Positions 53,580 through 62,802 of a stretch of 64,000 bases of DNA are shown piece after piece (position 1 is the stretch's first letter; each line of letters opens with the position of its first letter). The stretch is from Clostridium tunisiense TJ (lineage in GTDB: Bacteria; Bacillota; Clostridia; Clostridiales; Clostridiaceae): NCBI RefSeq assembly GCF_000300195.1, contig NZ_AMQH01000005.1:62001-126000 (forward strand), read 5' to 3'. Made by a program: the position numbers and the translations under genes. The notes under the pieces were generated by a model that made no database searches, was not told the DNA's origin, and was given only the letters and a program-made list of their open reading frames with translations.

Positions 53580-54197
53580 GTGAAGAAAAAAATTATTTTT
53601 ACACTACTAGGGATCATGACAACTTTTATAGTTTTGGCAATTATAGGGGTTGGAATTAGTAAGATATCAAAACCACAAGATCCAGAGGATATAATTACTA
53701 CATTATCTAAAAAACAAGGGTATAAAAGTGATGTGACCATAGAAGTGGTTAATGATATGCAAACTCTTGTTTATAAAGGACATCAGGTTTATAAGAAGGA
53801 TGTAGCTTATAAACTAGATCTTAATGAGGGAAGAACCTTCACCTTTAGGGGTGAGGAGGTAATAGTAGTAGATAAGGAAAACAAACGAGACTATAAAGTT
53901 GACAAGGCTTTTGATGAAGTATTAAAATATGGTTTTATTGGAGAATACATAGGATTAATATACACAAATGAAGATCTGGGCTATAAAAAAGAAACCATTA
54001 ATGATGAAGAACTATTACTTATAGAGGTTTTAATTCCAGGAAGCAATAGAAATTTGTTTAAAGGAATTATGTACGTAAGTATAAAGGACAACTTACCTAA
54101 GAAGCTAGTGATTTACGATGAAAAAGAAAAAGAGAGAGTAAGATACACTTATGACAACTTCAATTGGACTGAGAAAATTAATGATGAGGAATTATAA
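53580..54197 (+). CDS. GerS-like germination-related exported protein
   Basis: The 205-residue protein has an N-terminal hydrophobic segment (IIFTLLGIMTTFIVLAIIGVGI) and a beta-rich body of the LolA/LppX-like type: TYKGH-like repeats, TFTFRGEEVIVVDKE, KKLVIYDEKEKERVRYTYDNFNW. In Clostridioides difficile gerS, needed for spore cortex breakdown, lies directly before an alanine racemase gene, as here. Unlike the GerS lipoprotein there is no lipobox Cys, so this one is held by its membrane helix. The start is GTG with GGAGG six bases ahead. The family call rests partly on gene order. Confidence 0.65.
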   Translation: MKKKIIFTLLGIMTTFIVLAIIGVGISKISKPQDPEDIITTLSKKQGYKSDVTIEVVNDMQTLVYKGHQVYKKDVAYKLDLNEGRTFTFRGEEVIVVDKENKRDYKVDKAFDEVLKYGFIGEYIGLIYTNEDLGYKKETINDEELLLIEVLIPGSNRNLFKGIMYVSIKDNLPKKLVIYDEKEKERVRYTYDNFNWTEKINDEEL

Positions 54198-54232
54198 CCT
54201 AATTCCTCTAAGTGACTAGTGGGGTGAATAAG

Positions 54233-55396
54233 TTGTTTAAAGATTTAAGGCCTGTATGGGCAGAAATAAATTTAGATGTACTTGCAGATAATATGAGGGA
54301 AATTAGAAGAGTATCGACGAGTGAAGATATAATAGCAATAATAAAAGCAGATGGATATGGTCATGGAGCAGTAGATATAGCGCCTGTGCTTTTAGAGAAT
54401 GGTGCTAATAGGTTTGGTGTGGCAATTGTAACTGAAGCCATTGAGTTAAGGAAAAATGGGATTAATGTACCTATTATGATATTGGGCTTTACACCACCTA
54501 CCTTATACGGAAGCATACTTGACTACGATATTGAGCAAACTATTTATACTTATAGTGATGCAGAAGCTTTATCTGAAGTTGCAGTTCATGCCAATAAGAT
54601 TGCTAAAATTCATATAGCAGTGGATACAGGCATGGGACGAATTGGATTTTTACCTTATGAGGAAAGTGCTTTGGAGGTATATAAAATAAGTAAGTTACCT
54701 AATGTAGAAATAGTAGGACTTTTTACTCATTTTTCTTGCTCAGATGATTTTGATAAAACTTATTCGTTATTGCAAGTTAAAAGGTATAATGAGTTTAATG
54801 AAAAATTATTAGAATTAGGTGTAAATATTCCAATAAAGCACTTAAGCAATAGTGCGGCAGTATTAGATTTACCAACAGTTCATTATAATGCAGTGAGACC
54901 AGGAATTATACTTTATGGGTATTATCCATCTCAGGAAGTAGCTATGGAAAAGGTAAAGGTAAAACCTGTAATGTCCATAAAGGCAAATATAGTGCACGTA
55001 AAGACCTTAGGAAAAGGTGAATATATCAGTTATGGAAGAACTTTTATAACCGAGAGAGAAAGTGTGATTGCTACTTTGCCTATTGGGTACGCAGATGGTT
55101 TTACCAGACTGCTGTTTGAAAAAGCAAAAGTTATTGTTGGGGGCAAATTGGCACCAGTAGTAGGAAGAATTTGCATGGATCAGTGTATGATAGATATTAC
55201 TGATATTCAAGGAGTAAAAGTAGGAGATGAGGTTATACTTATAGGTGAAGATGAGTATAACAACGTCATTACCGCCGATGATATCGCCAATAAGTTAGGA
55301 ACTATAAGTTACGAGGTAGTTTGTGCAGTAAGTAAAAGAGTTCCAAGAGTTTACAAAAAACAAGGTAAAATCATAAAAATAAGGAATTATGTATAA
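54233..55396 (+). CDS. alr: Alanine racemase
   Basis: This PLP enzyme of about 387 residues makes D-alanine for peptidoglycan. The PLP lysine is Lys38 in IIKADGYGHG. PIGYADGFTR, GRICMDQCMIDI and HLSNSAAVLDLP are standard motifs. The TTG at 54233 is preferred, with GGGGTG six bases ahead and a start (FKDLRPVWAEINLD) that aligns with relatives; a GTG at 54212 would add seven residues. It follows the GerS-like gene closely and precedes mazEF, the conserved alr-mazEF order of Firmicutes. Confidence 0.94.
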   Translation: MFKDLRPVWAEINLDVLADNMREIRRVSTSEDIIAIIKADGYGHGAVDIAPVLLENGANRFGVAIVTEAIELRKNGINVPIMILGFTPPTLYGSILDYDIEQTIYTYSDAEALSEVAVHANKIAKIHIAVDTGMGRIGFLPYEESALEVYKISKLPNVEIVGLFTHFSCSDDFDKTYSLLQVKRYNEFNEKLLELGVNIPIKHLSNSAAVLDLPTVHYNAVRPGIILYGYYPSQEVAMEKVKVKPVMSIKANIVHVKTLGKGEYISYGRTFITERESVIATLPIGYADGFTRLLFEKAKVIVGGKLAPVVGRICMDQCMIDITDIQGVKVGDEVILIGEDEYNNVITADDIANKLGTISYEVVCAVSKRVPRVYKKQGKIIKIRNYV

Positions 55397-55465
55397 ATAA
55401 GTCCTAATTATAGAAGAAAAGTGTTAAAAAAATGTTGGAAAAAGTAGAAATATGATTTAATTTCT

Positions 55466-55495
55466 TTGACATAATGACAGTTGTTGAATTATAAT
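55466..55495 (+). promoter_or_regulatory. Vegetative promoter of mazEF
   Basis: A perfect -35 TTGACA (55466-55471) is spaced 18 bases from a perfect -10 TATAAT (55490-55495), 49 bases before the antitoxin gene. Confidence 0.75.
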
Positions 55496-55543
55496 TAATC
55501 TGTACATATAGTTGTTATTGTTAACAGGAGGTATTAAATTTCC

Positions 55544-55807
55544 ATGTCTAATTCAAAGAAATTGATTGCAGAACTCTCAAAGACTTTTTGCCAAGAATTT
55601 AATGAAGCTTTTCAAAAAGAAAGTAAAAAAAATAGTGGATTTATTGATAAAGGTTTAATACTATATATAGAAGAAAGAAAATCTTCAACCTTTTTGGAAG
55701 ATATGAAGCATGGCTATTTAGCTATGGCGGAGTTGAATCTAGAGAGTGCAGAAATTGGTTTTGAAAATGATATGTATGATTTAATTGAATATGAAGCTAG
55801 GCTTTAG
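55544..55807 (+). CDS. mazE: Antitoxin of the MazEF/NdoAI type
   Basis: This 87-residue protein lies immediately before mazF and matches the clostridial EndoAI antitoxin position and size. Its N-terminal part (KLIAELSKTFCQEFNEAF) fits a ribbon-helix-helix-like DNA-binding region, though divergent. The acidic C-terminal half (AELNLESAEIGFENDMYDLIEYEARL, read in parts) would wrap the toxin. AGGAGGT precedes the ATG. It probably represses its own promoter. Confidence 0.8.
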   Translation: MSNSKKLIAELSKTFCQEFNEAFQKESKKNSGFIDKGLILYIEERKSSTFLEDMKHGYLAMAELNLESAEIGFENDMYDLIEYEARL

Positions 55808-55822
55808 GAGAGTGAATGCCTC

Positions 55823-56188
55823 ATGACAACTGTTGTGAAGAGGGGAGATATCTTTTATGCTGACCTGAGTCCTGTAGTTGGCTCAGAGCAAGGTGGGATT
55901 AGACCAGTAATCATTATTCAAAATGATATTGGAAATAGATATAGTCCTACTGTAATTGTTGCAGCAATAACTTCTCAGATAAATAAGGCGAAACTCCCTA
56001 CTCATGTGGAAATATCTTCAGAAGAGTATGGTTTGAATAAAGATTCAGTAGTTTTGCTAGAGCAAGTGAGAACCTTAGATAAAAGAAGGCTTAAGGAAAA
56101 AATTGGTCATATGACCGATGATGACATGGAAAAAGTAGATGTTGCATTGATGATCAGTTTAGACTTAAAGGTTAAAAGTAAAAGTTAA
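55823..56188 (+). CDS. mazF: mRNA endoribonuclease toxin MazF (EndoA)
   Basis: This 121-residue toxin has the full EndoA pattern: [21 protein letters not shown], then [34 protein letters not shown] and [14 protein letters not shown]. The conserved Arg of GGIRP and the Thr/Ser of AAITS are the catalytic-site residues known from the family. It cleaves single-stranded RNA at short specific sites. The stable alr-mazEF context is typical of the chromosomal, conserved copy in Firmicutes. Confidence 0.95.
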   Translation: MTTVVKRGDIFYADLSPVVGSEQGGIRPVIIIQNDIGNRYSPTVIVAAITSQINKAKLPTHVEISSEEYGLNKDSVVLLEQVRTLDKRRLKEKIGHMTDDDMEKVDVALMISLDLKVKSKS

Positions 56189-56200
56189 TACAAGAAAATG

Positions 56201-56232
56201 GACTGTTAGATTATTAGCTAGCAGTCTTTCTA
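56201..56232 (+). terminator. Terminator of mazEF
   Basis: GACTGTTAG (56201-56209) pairs with CTAGCAGTC (56218-56226) with one wobble, followed by TTTCTATTTTT. Confidence 0.7.
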
Positions 56233-56531
56233 TTTTTAAAAACTATGTAGTGAAGAGGAGTTATAATTACTTAAATACTTGTAATTAAATAAATTGGTTA
56301 TATAAAAGAAGTTAATTTGCCACACTTTAAATGAAAAAATATTGTGACAATAGTAAAAATTAGAGTGCGATAGTGAGGAAAAGCTAATTAAAGTATCACA
56401 AATAACACTTATATAGGGTAAAAATCACATAATTTGATAATAAAACATTATTAGAGTAACACAAATTTTCTTTTTCAAGGAGAATTTGTCCACTTATTTA
56501 TAATAAAATGTTGTTAAATTACAACAAACTG

Positions 56532-56559
56532 TTGTTAAAAAGAAGAAAATTGTTATAAT
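56532..56559 (+). promoter_or_regulatory. Promoter of the transketolase genes with an overlapping inverted repeat
   Basis: TTGTTA (56532-56537) and TATAAT (56554-56559) are 16 bases apart. Directly upstream, TGTTGT and ACAACA form an inverted repeat (56511-56528) and TGTTGTTAAA recurs over the -35. The words recall the half-site TTGTTAA of the redox repressor Rex, but the full 18-base palindrome is not present. The rest of 56233-56510 shows AT-rich sequence only. Confidence 0.5.
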
Positions 56560-56590
56560 AAACTATAGAAGTAAATCTAGGAGGTATACT

Positions 56591-57418
56591 ATGAAAAAAT
56601 CACTAGAGTCATTAAAAGGCATTACTAAGAATATAAGACAAGACATAATTAAAATGTTAACAGAGTCAGGTTCAGGACACCCAGGTGGCTCCTTATCAGC
56701 AGTAGAAATTATGACTACATTATATTTTAATGAAATGAATGTAGATCCTAAAAACCCTAAAGATCCTAACAGAGATAGATTTGTACTTTCAAAGGGACAC
56801 GCTGCTCCAGTATTATATAGTGTTCTTGCTGAAAAAGGATTTTTTAATAAAGAAGAATTAATGGGATTAAGAAAATTAGGATCAATGTTACAAGGACATC
56901 CTAATATGAATTACATACCAGGTGTAGATATGTCTACAGGATCCTTAGGTCAAGGAATTTCAGCGGCAGTAGGAATGGCTCTTGCTGGAAAGTTAGATAA
57001 AAAGGAATATAGAGTATACACATTGCTAGGAGACGGTGAACTTGAAGAAGGTCAAGTTTGGGAAGCTTCTATGGCAGCAGCACATTATAAATTAGATAAT
57101 TTAACTGCTTTTGTTGACTTCAACGGGCTTCAAATTGATGGGGATGTAGAAGATGTAATGAATCCAAATCCAATTGCAGATAAGTTTGTTGCTTTTGGAT
57201 GGAATGTGATTTCTCTTGAAGATGGTCATGATTTAGAGGCGATAAAAAATGCTATTGAAGAAGGTAAAAAGGTTAAGGATAAACCTACTATGGTAGTATG
57301 CAAAACTATAAAAGGTAAGGGCGTATCTTTCATGGAGAATGAAGCAGGATGGCATGGTTCTACTCCTAATAAAGAACAATGTGAACAAGCGTTAAGTGAA
57401 ATTGGAGGGGAAGCATAA
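56591..57418 (+). CDS. Transketolase, N-terminal subunit
   Basis: This 275-residue protein holds the thiamine-diphosphate-binding half of transketolase: ESGSGHPGGSLSAVEIMTTLYF, RFVLSKGHAAPVLYS, GSLGQGISAAVGMAL and LLGDGELEEGQVWEA (the GDG...N metal/ThDP motif). With the next gene it forms a split transketolase of the non-oxidative pentose phosphate pathway, common in anaerobes. Stop and start overlap by one base (TAATG), ensuring equal synthesis. Confidence 0.94.
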   Translation: MKKSLESLKGITKNIRQDIIKMLTESGSGHPGGSLSAVEIMTTLYFNEMNVDPKNPKDPNRDRFVLSKGHAAPVLYSVLAEKGFFNKEELMGLRKLGSMLQGHPNMNYIPGVDMSTGSLGQGISAAVGMALAGKLDKKEYRVYTLLGDGELEEGQVWEASMAAAHYKLDNLTAFVDFNGLQIDGDVEDVMNPNPIADKFVAFGWNVISLEDGHDLEAIKNAIEEGKKVKDKPTMVVCKTIKGKGVSFMENEAGWHGSTPNKEQCEQALSEIGGEA

Positions 57419-58356
57419 TGAGTAAAATAGCAACAAGAGAAGCCTACGGAAAAGCACTTGCTAGAATAGGTCAAGAAAACGAAAATATAGTAGTACTTGA
57501 TGCGGATTTATCAAAATCTACTAAAACAGCAGATTTTAAAAAAGTTTGCCCTGATAGATTTATAAACATGGGGATTGCAGAAGGAAATATGATGACTGTA
57601 GCAGCGGGGCTTGCTGCTTGTGGTAAAATTCCATTTGCATCAACTTTTGCTATGTTTGCAGCAGGAAGAGCTTTTGAACAAATCAGAAACTCAATATGCT
57701 ATCCAAAATTAAATGTAAAAGTTTGTGCAACTCATGCAGGAATTACCGTTGGTGAAGATGGAGCTTCCCACCAATCAGTTGAAGATATATCTTTAATGAG
57801 AAGTATACCAAATATGGTTGTTATTAGCCCAAGTGATGCAGTAGAAACTGAAGCTGCTATTGAGGCAGTAGCAAAATATAATGGACCATGCTACGTAAGA
57901 TTAGGTAGAAGTGGTGTGCCAGTTATTAATGATAACGAAGGTTATAAATTTGAAATTGGAAAAGGTGTGACTTTAAGAGAGGGTAAAGATGTATCTATAA
58001 TTGCTACTGGAATAATGGTAGATGCTGCTCTTGAAGCATGTAATATTTTAGCTGAAGAAGGAATTAAGGCTAGAGTTATCAACATTCACACAATAAAACC
58101 TATCGATGAAGAGTTAATTGGAAAAGCTGCGAGGGAAACAGGAATTATTATTACTGCAGAAGAACATAGTATAATAGGTGGACTTGGTTCAGCAGTTGCA
58201 GAGGTTGTTACATCTTTACATGCTGTGCCAGTAATAAGAGTTGGAATAAAGGATACCTTTGGTGAGAGTGGAAAACCTGCAGAGCTTTTAAAAGCCTATG
58301 GATTAACTTCTGAAGATATAGTAAAAGCAGTTAAAAAAGGACTTGAATTAAAATAA
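57418..58356 (+). CDS. Transketolase, C-terminal subunit
   Basis: This 312-residue partner carries the pyrimidine-binding and C-terminal domains: TREAYGKALARIG, VVLDADLSKSTKTADF, FINMGIAEGNMMTVAAGLA (the Glu that activates ThDP) and THAGITVGEDGASHQSVEDI. The C-terminal fold shows AEEHSIIGGLGSAVAEV. Translation is coupled to the upstream gene. Confidence 0.94.
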   Translation: MSKIATREAYGKALARIGQENENIVVLDADLSKSTKTADFKKVCPDRFINMGIAEGNMMTVAAGLAACGKIPFASTFAMFAAGRAFEQIRNSICYPKLNVKVCATHAGITVGEDGASHQSVEDISLMRSIPNMVVISPSDAVETEAAIEAVAKYNGPCYVRLGRSGVPVINDNEGYKFEIGKGVTLREGKDVSIIATGIMVDAALEACNILAEEGIKARVINIHTIKPIDEELIGKAARETGIIITAEEHSIIGGLGSAVAEVVTSLHAVPVIRVGIKDTFGESGKPAELLKAYGLTSEDIVKAVKKGLELK

Positions 58357-58411
58357 AATTTTTAAGATAAAATTAGTTTTTAAGGTTAATTTTAAAATAA
58401 GTTTAATAACT

Positions 58412-58443
58412 ACTAAAGGTGGATTTTAAAATCCACCTTTAGT
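58412..58443 (+). terminator. Terminator of the transketolase operon
   Basis: ACTAAAGGTGGAT (58412-58424) pairs perfectly with ATCCACCTTTAGT (58431-58443), followed by TTTATAA. Confidence 0.8.
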
Positions 58444-58521
58444 TTTATAAATAGCACTTAACTATTACCTTGAAAGTTTTCACTAAGAGCTAAAATAACG
58501 TGGTGTAAGGAGAAAAAGTTT

Positions 58522-58719
58522 ATGGATAAAGATACTTTATTAAAAATGGATTCTTATATGGCCTTAAGTATAGTAAATATGAAACTAAGAGATGAGTTTA
58601 GTTCTTTAGAGGATTTTGCTCTCTACTATAATATTGAAATAAAAGAAATTCAACATAAATTAAGTGAAATAGGCTATGAATATGATTGTAGAACTAATAG
58701 ATTTATATCTATGATTTAG
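58522..58719 (+). CDS. DUF4250 small protein
   Basis: The 65-residue frame matches DUF4250: MDSYMALSIVNMKLRDEFSSL, then a helix pair, then IGYEYDCRTNRFI. The function is unknown; the shape suggests a small helix-turn-helix-like domain. GTAAGGAGAAAAAG precedes the ATG. Confidence 0.8.
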   Translation: MDKDTLLKMDSYMALSIVNMKLRDEFSSLEDFALYYNIEIKEIQHKLSEIGYEYDCRTNRFISMI

Positions 58720-58809
58720 TGATTTTTCAGACAAATTGTGATATAATTTTTACACTGATGAATTGTTTGAAAGTTAAAGAATTTTATCACAGTAAGGAGA
58801 GAAGTAATT

Positions 58810-59187
58810 ATGAAAACAGCAATAGCTAATTTTTTTGAGGATTTCGTATACTGCATAAAACTTTCTTTGAAAATTGTCCTTCTACCAATTTTAATTGGTT
58901 TGGTAGCTACAACTATATATTGTTTAATAAGCAAAAATCCAATATCTTTGTACGTTTTACTAAGAGGGGTTAGAAGCACTGGTATAATTATGTCATGTTT
59001 TGGTTTGTTTATTTGTGCTTTAGCATTTTTAAAACCAGATACCCTTGGTCCTTTAAATTATCAAAAACAGTGGAGAATGTATTTTGTGAAATTTAATTTA
59101 ATTGGAGCAATAATGTGTATTTGTACACTAATACTATTTTATTTTCTTATGTTTGATTTAGGATTATGGTATATGTATTTCGTATAA
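58810..59187 (+). CDS. Small membrane protein, unknown
   Basis: I do not recognise this 125-residue protein with certainty. It has three hydrophobic segments (IVLLPILIGLVATTIYCLI, STGIIMSCFGLFICALAFL, LIGAIMCICTLILFYFLMF). A conserved-looking loop LGPLNYQKQWRMYFVKFN precedes the last helix, somewhat like DUF3899 proteins. AAGGAGAGAAG precedes the ATG. Confidence 0.65.
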   Translation: MKTAIANFFEDFVYCIKLSLKIVLLPILIGLVATTIYCLISKNPISLYVLLRGVRSTGIIMSCFGLFICALAFLKPDTLGPLNYQKQWRMYFVKFNLIGAIMCICTLILFYFLMFDLGLWYMYFV

Positions 59188-59217
59188 AAGAAAATTAGAA
59201 GAAAATTTTGTCGAAGA

Positions 59218-59252
59218 TGGAAATGTTATTACAACATTTCCATTAATTTTTA
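59218..59252 (+). terminator. Terminator after the 58810 gene
   Basis: TGGAAATGTT (59218-59227) pairs with AACATTTCCA (59233-59242), followed by TTAATTTTTA. Confidence 0.6.
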
Positions 59253-59459
59253 TACAAAATAACATGTTTTTCACTATATTTTTTGGTTTTAATTATTTTA
59301 TCTTGTATTTTTATGTTATAATGAACATATATTTTTTACGCACATGGATTTGATTTGCACAAAAACAGCTTAAATTAACTATATAATAAAAAATATGGTT
59401 AATTTATTTAGGCTATGCATTGATTAAAGAATAAAATTTTAAGGAGAGTGAGAATTTAC

Positions 59460-60146
59460 ATGATAGAATTTAAGAATGTAACTAAAGTTTATGATAATAA
59501 TGTTCTTGCACTATCAAATTTAAATATAAATATAGATAAAGGTGAATTTGTGTTCCTTGTAGGGCCTAGTGGAGCAGGAAAGTCAACTTTTATAAAAATG
59601 TTATTAAAGGAAATAGATCCAACGGCGGGAGAAGTTATAATTGCAGATACTAATATAACTAAGCTTACCCACAAGGAAGTTCCTTTTTATAGAAGAAAGA
59701 TTGGAGTAGTATTTCAAGACTTTAGATTAATACCAACTTTAAACATATACGAGAATGTAGCTTTTGCTCTTAGAGTTATAGGTGCTAGTGAGAGAGAAAT
59801 TCAAAAGAAAGTTCCATCAGTTCTAGCAATGGTAGGACTAACAAAAAAGAGAAATGCATTTCCAAACCAATTGTCTGGTGGAGAACAGCAAAGAGTTTCA
59901 ATTGCTAGATCTATAGTAAATAGCCCATCTCTTTTAATTGCGGACGAGCCTACAGGAAATCTTGACCCTGAAACTTCACTAGAGATTATGGACATTATCA
60001 GTGATATAAACAGAGCAGGCACTACTATTGTTATGGCAACTCATGCTAAAGATATTGTTGATACCATGAAAAAAAGAGTTATTGCTATAGAAAAAGGTAC
60101 AGTAGCTAGAGACGAAGAAAGGGGTAAATACGGATATGAAATTTGA
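59460..60146 (+). CDS. ftsE: Cell-division ATP-binding protein FtsE
   Basis: This 228-residue ABC ATPase shows Walker A GPSGAGKST, Q-loop VFQDFRLIPTLNIYENV, signature LSGGEQQRVSIARSI and Walker B LLIADEPTGNLDP. With FtsX it couples ATP hydrolysis to peptidoglycan hydrolase activation at the division or growth site. The ATG at 59460 is chosen because AAGGAG (59441-59446) precedes it; an earlier GTG at 59448 is too close. It overlaps ftsX by 11 bases. Confidence 0.95.
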   Translation: MIEFKNVTKVYDNNVLALSNLNINIDKGEFVFLVGPSGAGKSTFIKMLLKEIDPTAGEVIIADTNITKLTHKEVPFYRRKIGVVFQDFRLIPTLNIYENVAFALRVIGASEREIQKKVPSVLAMVGLTKKRNAFPNQLSGGEQQRVSIARSIVNSPSLLIADEPTGNLDPETSLEIMDIISDINRAGTTIVMATHAKDIVDTMKKRVIAIEKGTVARDEERGKYGYEI

Positions 60147-61029
60147 TTCAGTTAAGTATTTTTTTAATGATGCATTAAAGAGTATAAGAAGAAATAAAAC
60201 TTTGAGTATTGCTTCTGTTGCAACTGTAGCAGCTACACTATTTATTTTAGGGGTAATAACCTTAACCATGGTAAATGTTAATAAGGCAGTGGAACAGTTA
60301 GGTTCTAAGGTTGAAGTAAAGGTGTTTTTGAAAGATGAAATCACAGAGGAACAAAAAACTTCTCTTAAAAAGACTTTAGAGGAAATTGAGGGAGTAAAGG
60401 AAGTAAATATTGAAACTAAAGAACAAGCCTTAGAAAAAGTTAAGGAACAGTTCAAGGAAAATGCTGAAGTTTTAACAGCTGGCTTTGAACAAAAAAATCC
60501 TTTTCCAGGCTCTTATACTGTAAAAGTTAATAAGCCAGAGGTAGTAGATGCTATAATAGCAGCTGTAAAGGATGCGGAAGAAATTGAAAGCATAGGAGAT
60601 GCTAGGGATATAATAGAAAAAATTTCAGCCTTAACTAATTCAGTAAAAGTAGTTGGAGCTGTGTCATTTGTAGTATTCATAATTGTGTCTCTGTTCTTAA
60701 TTGGTAATACTATAAAAATTACTGTTTACTCAAGAAAACGTGAAATTGGAATAATGAAATATGTAGGTGCTACAGACTGGTTTATAAGATGGCCATTCAT
60801 TATCGAAGGTGTTATGCTTGGTATAATTGGAGGGATAATTTCTACTATTATCCTGAGCATAGTTTATAGTTTATTAGTAAGTAAATTGCCTTCTCAGGCA
60901 TTAATGGGATTCTCTTTAATAGGGGTATCTTATGTTTGGAAAGTAGTAATTTGGGAGTTTATTCTATCAGGTATGTTCATAGGAACTGTAGGAAGTATTA
61001 TTTCAATGAGAAAGTTCTTAAAGGTTTAA
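60136..61029 (+). CDS. ftsX: Cell-division permease-like protein FtsX
   Basis: The 297-residue protein has one N-terminal membrane helix (about 23-43), a large extracellular domain (KVEVKVFLKDEITEEQK...) and three C-terminal helices with the FtsX motif KITVYSRKREIGIMKYVGATDWFIRWPF between them, read in blocks. The extracellular loop normally contacts a PcsB/CwlO-type hydrolase; none is encoded within the window. Gene order ftsE-ftsX-ctpA-minJ-like matches Firmicutes. Confidence 0.94.
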   Translation: MKFDSVKYFFNDALKSIRRNKTLSIASVATVAATLFILGVITLTMVNVNKAVEQLGSKVEVKVFLKDEITEEQKTSLKKTLEEIEGVKEVNIETKEQALEKVKEQFKENAEVLTAGFEQKNPFPGSYTVKVNKPEVVDAIIAAVKDAEEIESIGDARDIIEKISALTNSVKVVGAVSFVVFIIVSLFLIGNTIKITVYSRKREIGIMKYVGATDWFIRWPFIIEGVMLGIIGGIISTIILSIVYSLLVSKLPSQALMGFSLIGVSYVWKVVIWEFILSGMFIGTVGSIISMRKFLKV

Positions 61030-61192
61030 GATCTTTTTAGATAAGAAATTTATTTATAAAGTTTACTGTGAAGTAAGAAAAATTAAAAGTATTTTCTGAA
61101 GACATATTTTAAAATCATGTAGATTTTTGTACACATAGAATTTTATAGAAGTGTATTATAAAATAGATTTAACACAAGATAATATTAAGTTA

Positions 61193-61230
61193 AAGAGAGA
61201 CTAAGAAAAAATTTCTTAGTCTCTCTTGCA
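61193..61230 (+). terminator. Terminator of ftsEX
   Basis: AAGAGAGACTAAG (61193-61205) pairs with CTTAGTCTCTCTT (61215-61227), with AAA/TTT extending it. The remaining intergenic sequence to 61411 is AT-rich. Confidence 0.85.
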
Positions 61231-61411
61231 TACATATAAAAGATATGTTAATGTTAATGTTGTAGAACGTGTGTTTGGGGAATGTGGTAGAGCTAAGAGA
61301 AACTTAATAATTATTTCTTTAAAATAATTATTAAAAATTACCTGAAAGTGTTATAATTATCTAGTATTTACATACATAATATATATGGACTATATAGAGA
61401 GGGTGGATTTC

Positions 61412-62650
61412 ATGGACAATGGGAATATGAAAAGTGAAAAAAGAAAATGGATAAGAAGAACTGTGGCAATAGTGCTTTTTACCAATGTCCTTACCTTTGG
61501 CATTACAAATCTTATTTCTTTTAAAATGCCTAATGGAAAGGTATTAGTTAGCAGAAAAACTTACGAAAATATAATTGATTTTGAAAAGCTATATACCATA
61601 AAGGATAAGATAGATAAGTATTATATTGGAGAAATTAACAAAGATAAGTTGGTTGAGGGAGCCGCAAAGGGAATGGCTGCAGCTCTACAGGATCCATATA
61701 CTGTATTTATGAATGAAGCTGAGTTCTCAGATTTTGCCACTCAAACTGGTGGAACTTATGTAGGACTTGGATTACAGATTGGTGCTAAGGAAGACAAGAT
61801 AGTAGTTATATCAACCTTTGAAAATTCTCCGGCTGAAAAGGCAGGAATTTTAAAAGGTGACGTAATTGAAAGCGTTAATGATATTACTGTAACAGCTCAA
61901 GACATGGAGAAAGCTACTTCTATGATGAAGGGTAAAGCAGGAGAAGAAGTTAAACTAAGCCTTTCAAGACAGACTAGGGGAACCTTTGAGGTTAAAGCAA
62001 AAAGGGCAGAAATAGAAATGGTAACAGTTAAAAGTGAAATTCTTGAAAATGGTATTGGGTATATTCAAGTTTCAATGTTTGATGAACACACTGCAAGTAA
62101 TTTCGATAATGCTCTGAAAAATTTAACTACAAAAGGAATGAAGAGCTTAGTATTAGATTTAAGAGAAAACCCTGGTGGACTATTAGATCAAACAGTAAAA
62201 ATGACTTCTAATTTTGTGACTAAAGGAAAGAATATAGTATACACCGAAGATAAAGAAAAAAATAAAAAGAATTATGACTCTATAGGAGGAATTGCTGAAG
62301 GAATGCCATTAACTATATTAATTGATGGAGGTTCTGCTAGTGCCTCAGAAATTTTTGTTGGAGCAATTAAGGATTATGGCTTAGGAACTTTAGTAGGTGA
62401 GAAGACCTTTGGAAAAGGTGTTGTTCAAACTACTTTCTATAGAGATAAGGATGGCTTTGGAGATGGAACAGCTCTTAAGGTTACAATTTCTAAGTATTTT
62501 ACTCCAAATGGACAAAACATTCATGGTATAGGAATAGCACCAGATGTAGAGGTGCTTTATCCACAAGAGTTAAAAGAAAAACCTTATAATAGGGATTCAG
62601 ATCCCCAATTCAAAAAGGCTTTAGAAGTAGCTAGAGAAAAGTTGAAATAA
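61412..62650 (+). CDS. ctpA: S41 carboxy-terminal processing peptidase
   Basis: This protease of about 412 residues has a signal-anchor helix (VAIVLFTNVLTFGITNLI), then an S41 N-terminal region (YYIGEINKDKLVEGAAKGMAAAL). A PDZ domain follows (GTYVGLGLQIG...SPAEKAGILKGDVIESVN), then the catalytic S41 domain with Ser in GGSASASEIF and Lys in GEKTFGKGVVQ. It acts outside the membrane on exported proteins; the CtpB relative in Bacillus works in sporulation signalling. The ATG at 61412 is preferred over 61385 because GAGGGTGG precedes it. Confidence 0.92.
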   Translation: MDNGNMKSEKRKWIRRTVAIVLFTNVLTFGITNLISFKMPNGKVLVSRKTYENIIDFEKLYTIKDKIDKYYIGEINKDKLVEGAAKGMAAALQDPYTVFMNEAEFSDFATQTGGTYVGLGLQIGAKEDKIVVISTFENSPAEKAGILKGDVIESVNDITVTAQDMEKATSMMKGKAGEEVKLSLSRQTRGTFEVKAKRAEIEMVTVKSEILENGIGYIQVSMFDEHTASNFDNALKNLTTKGMKSLVLDLRENPGGLLDQTVKMTSNFVTKGKNIVYTEDKEKNKKNYDSIGGIAEGMPLTILIDGGSASASEIFVGAIKDYGLGTLVGEKTFGKGVVQTTFYRDKDGFGDGTALKVTISKYFTPNGQNIHGIGIAPDVEVLYPQELKEKPYNRDSDPQFKKALEVAREKLK

Positions 62651-62802
62651 ATTTTTATTAAGTATCTGCTGGGCACATAATATGAATAACAAATAAGGAT
62701 GCATAATAAACTTGCATTACATTGGTTATTTTTATGTGGAAAAGTGGATACTTAATTTCTATGGAATTTCAAGGTGAATATTTCGGTTACAACCTAGATC
62801 TG

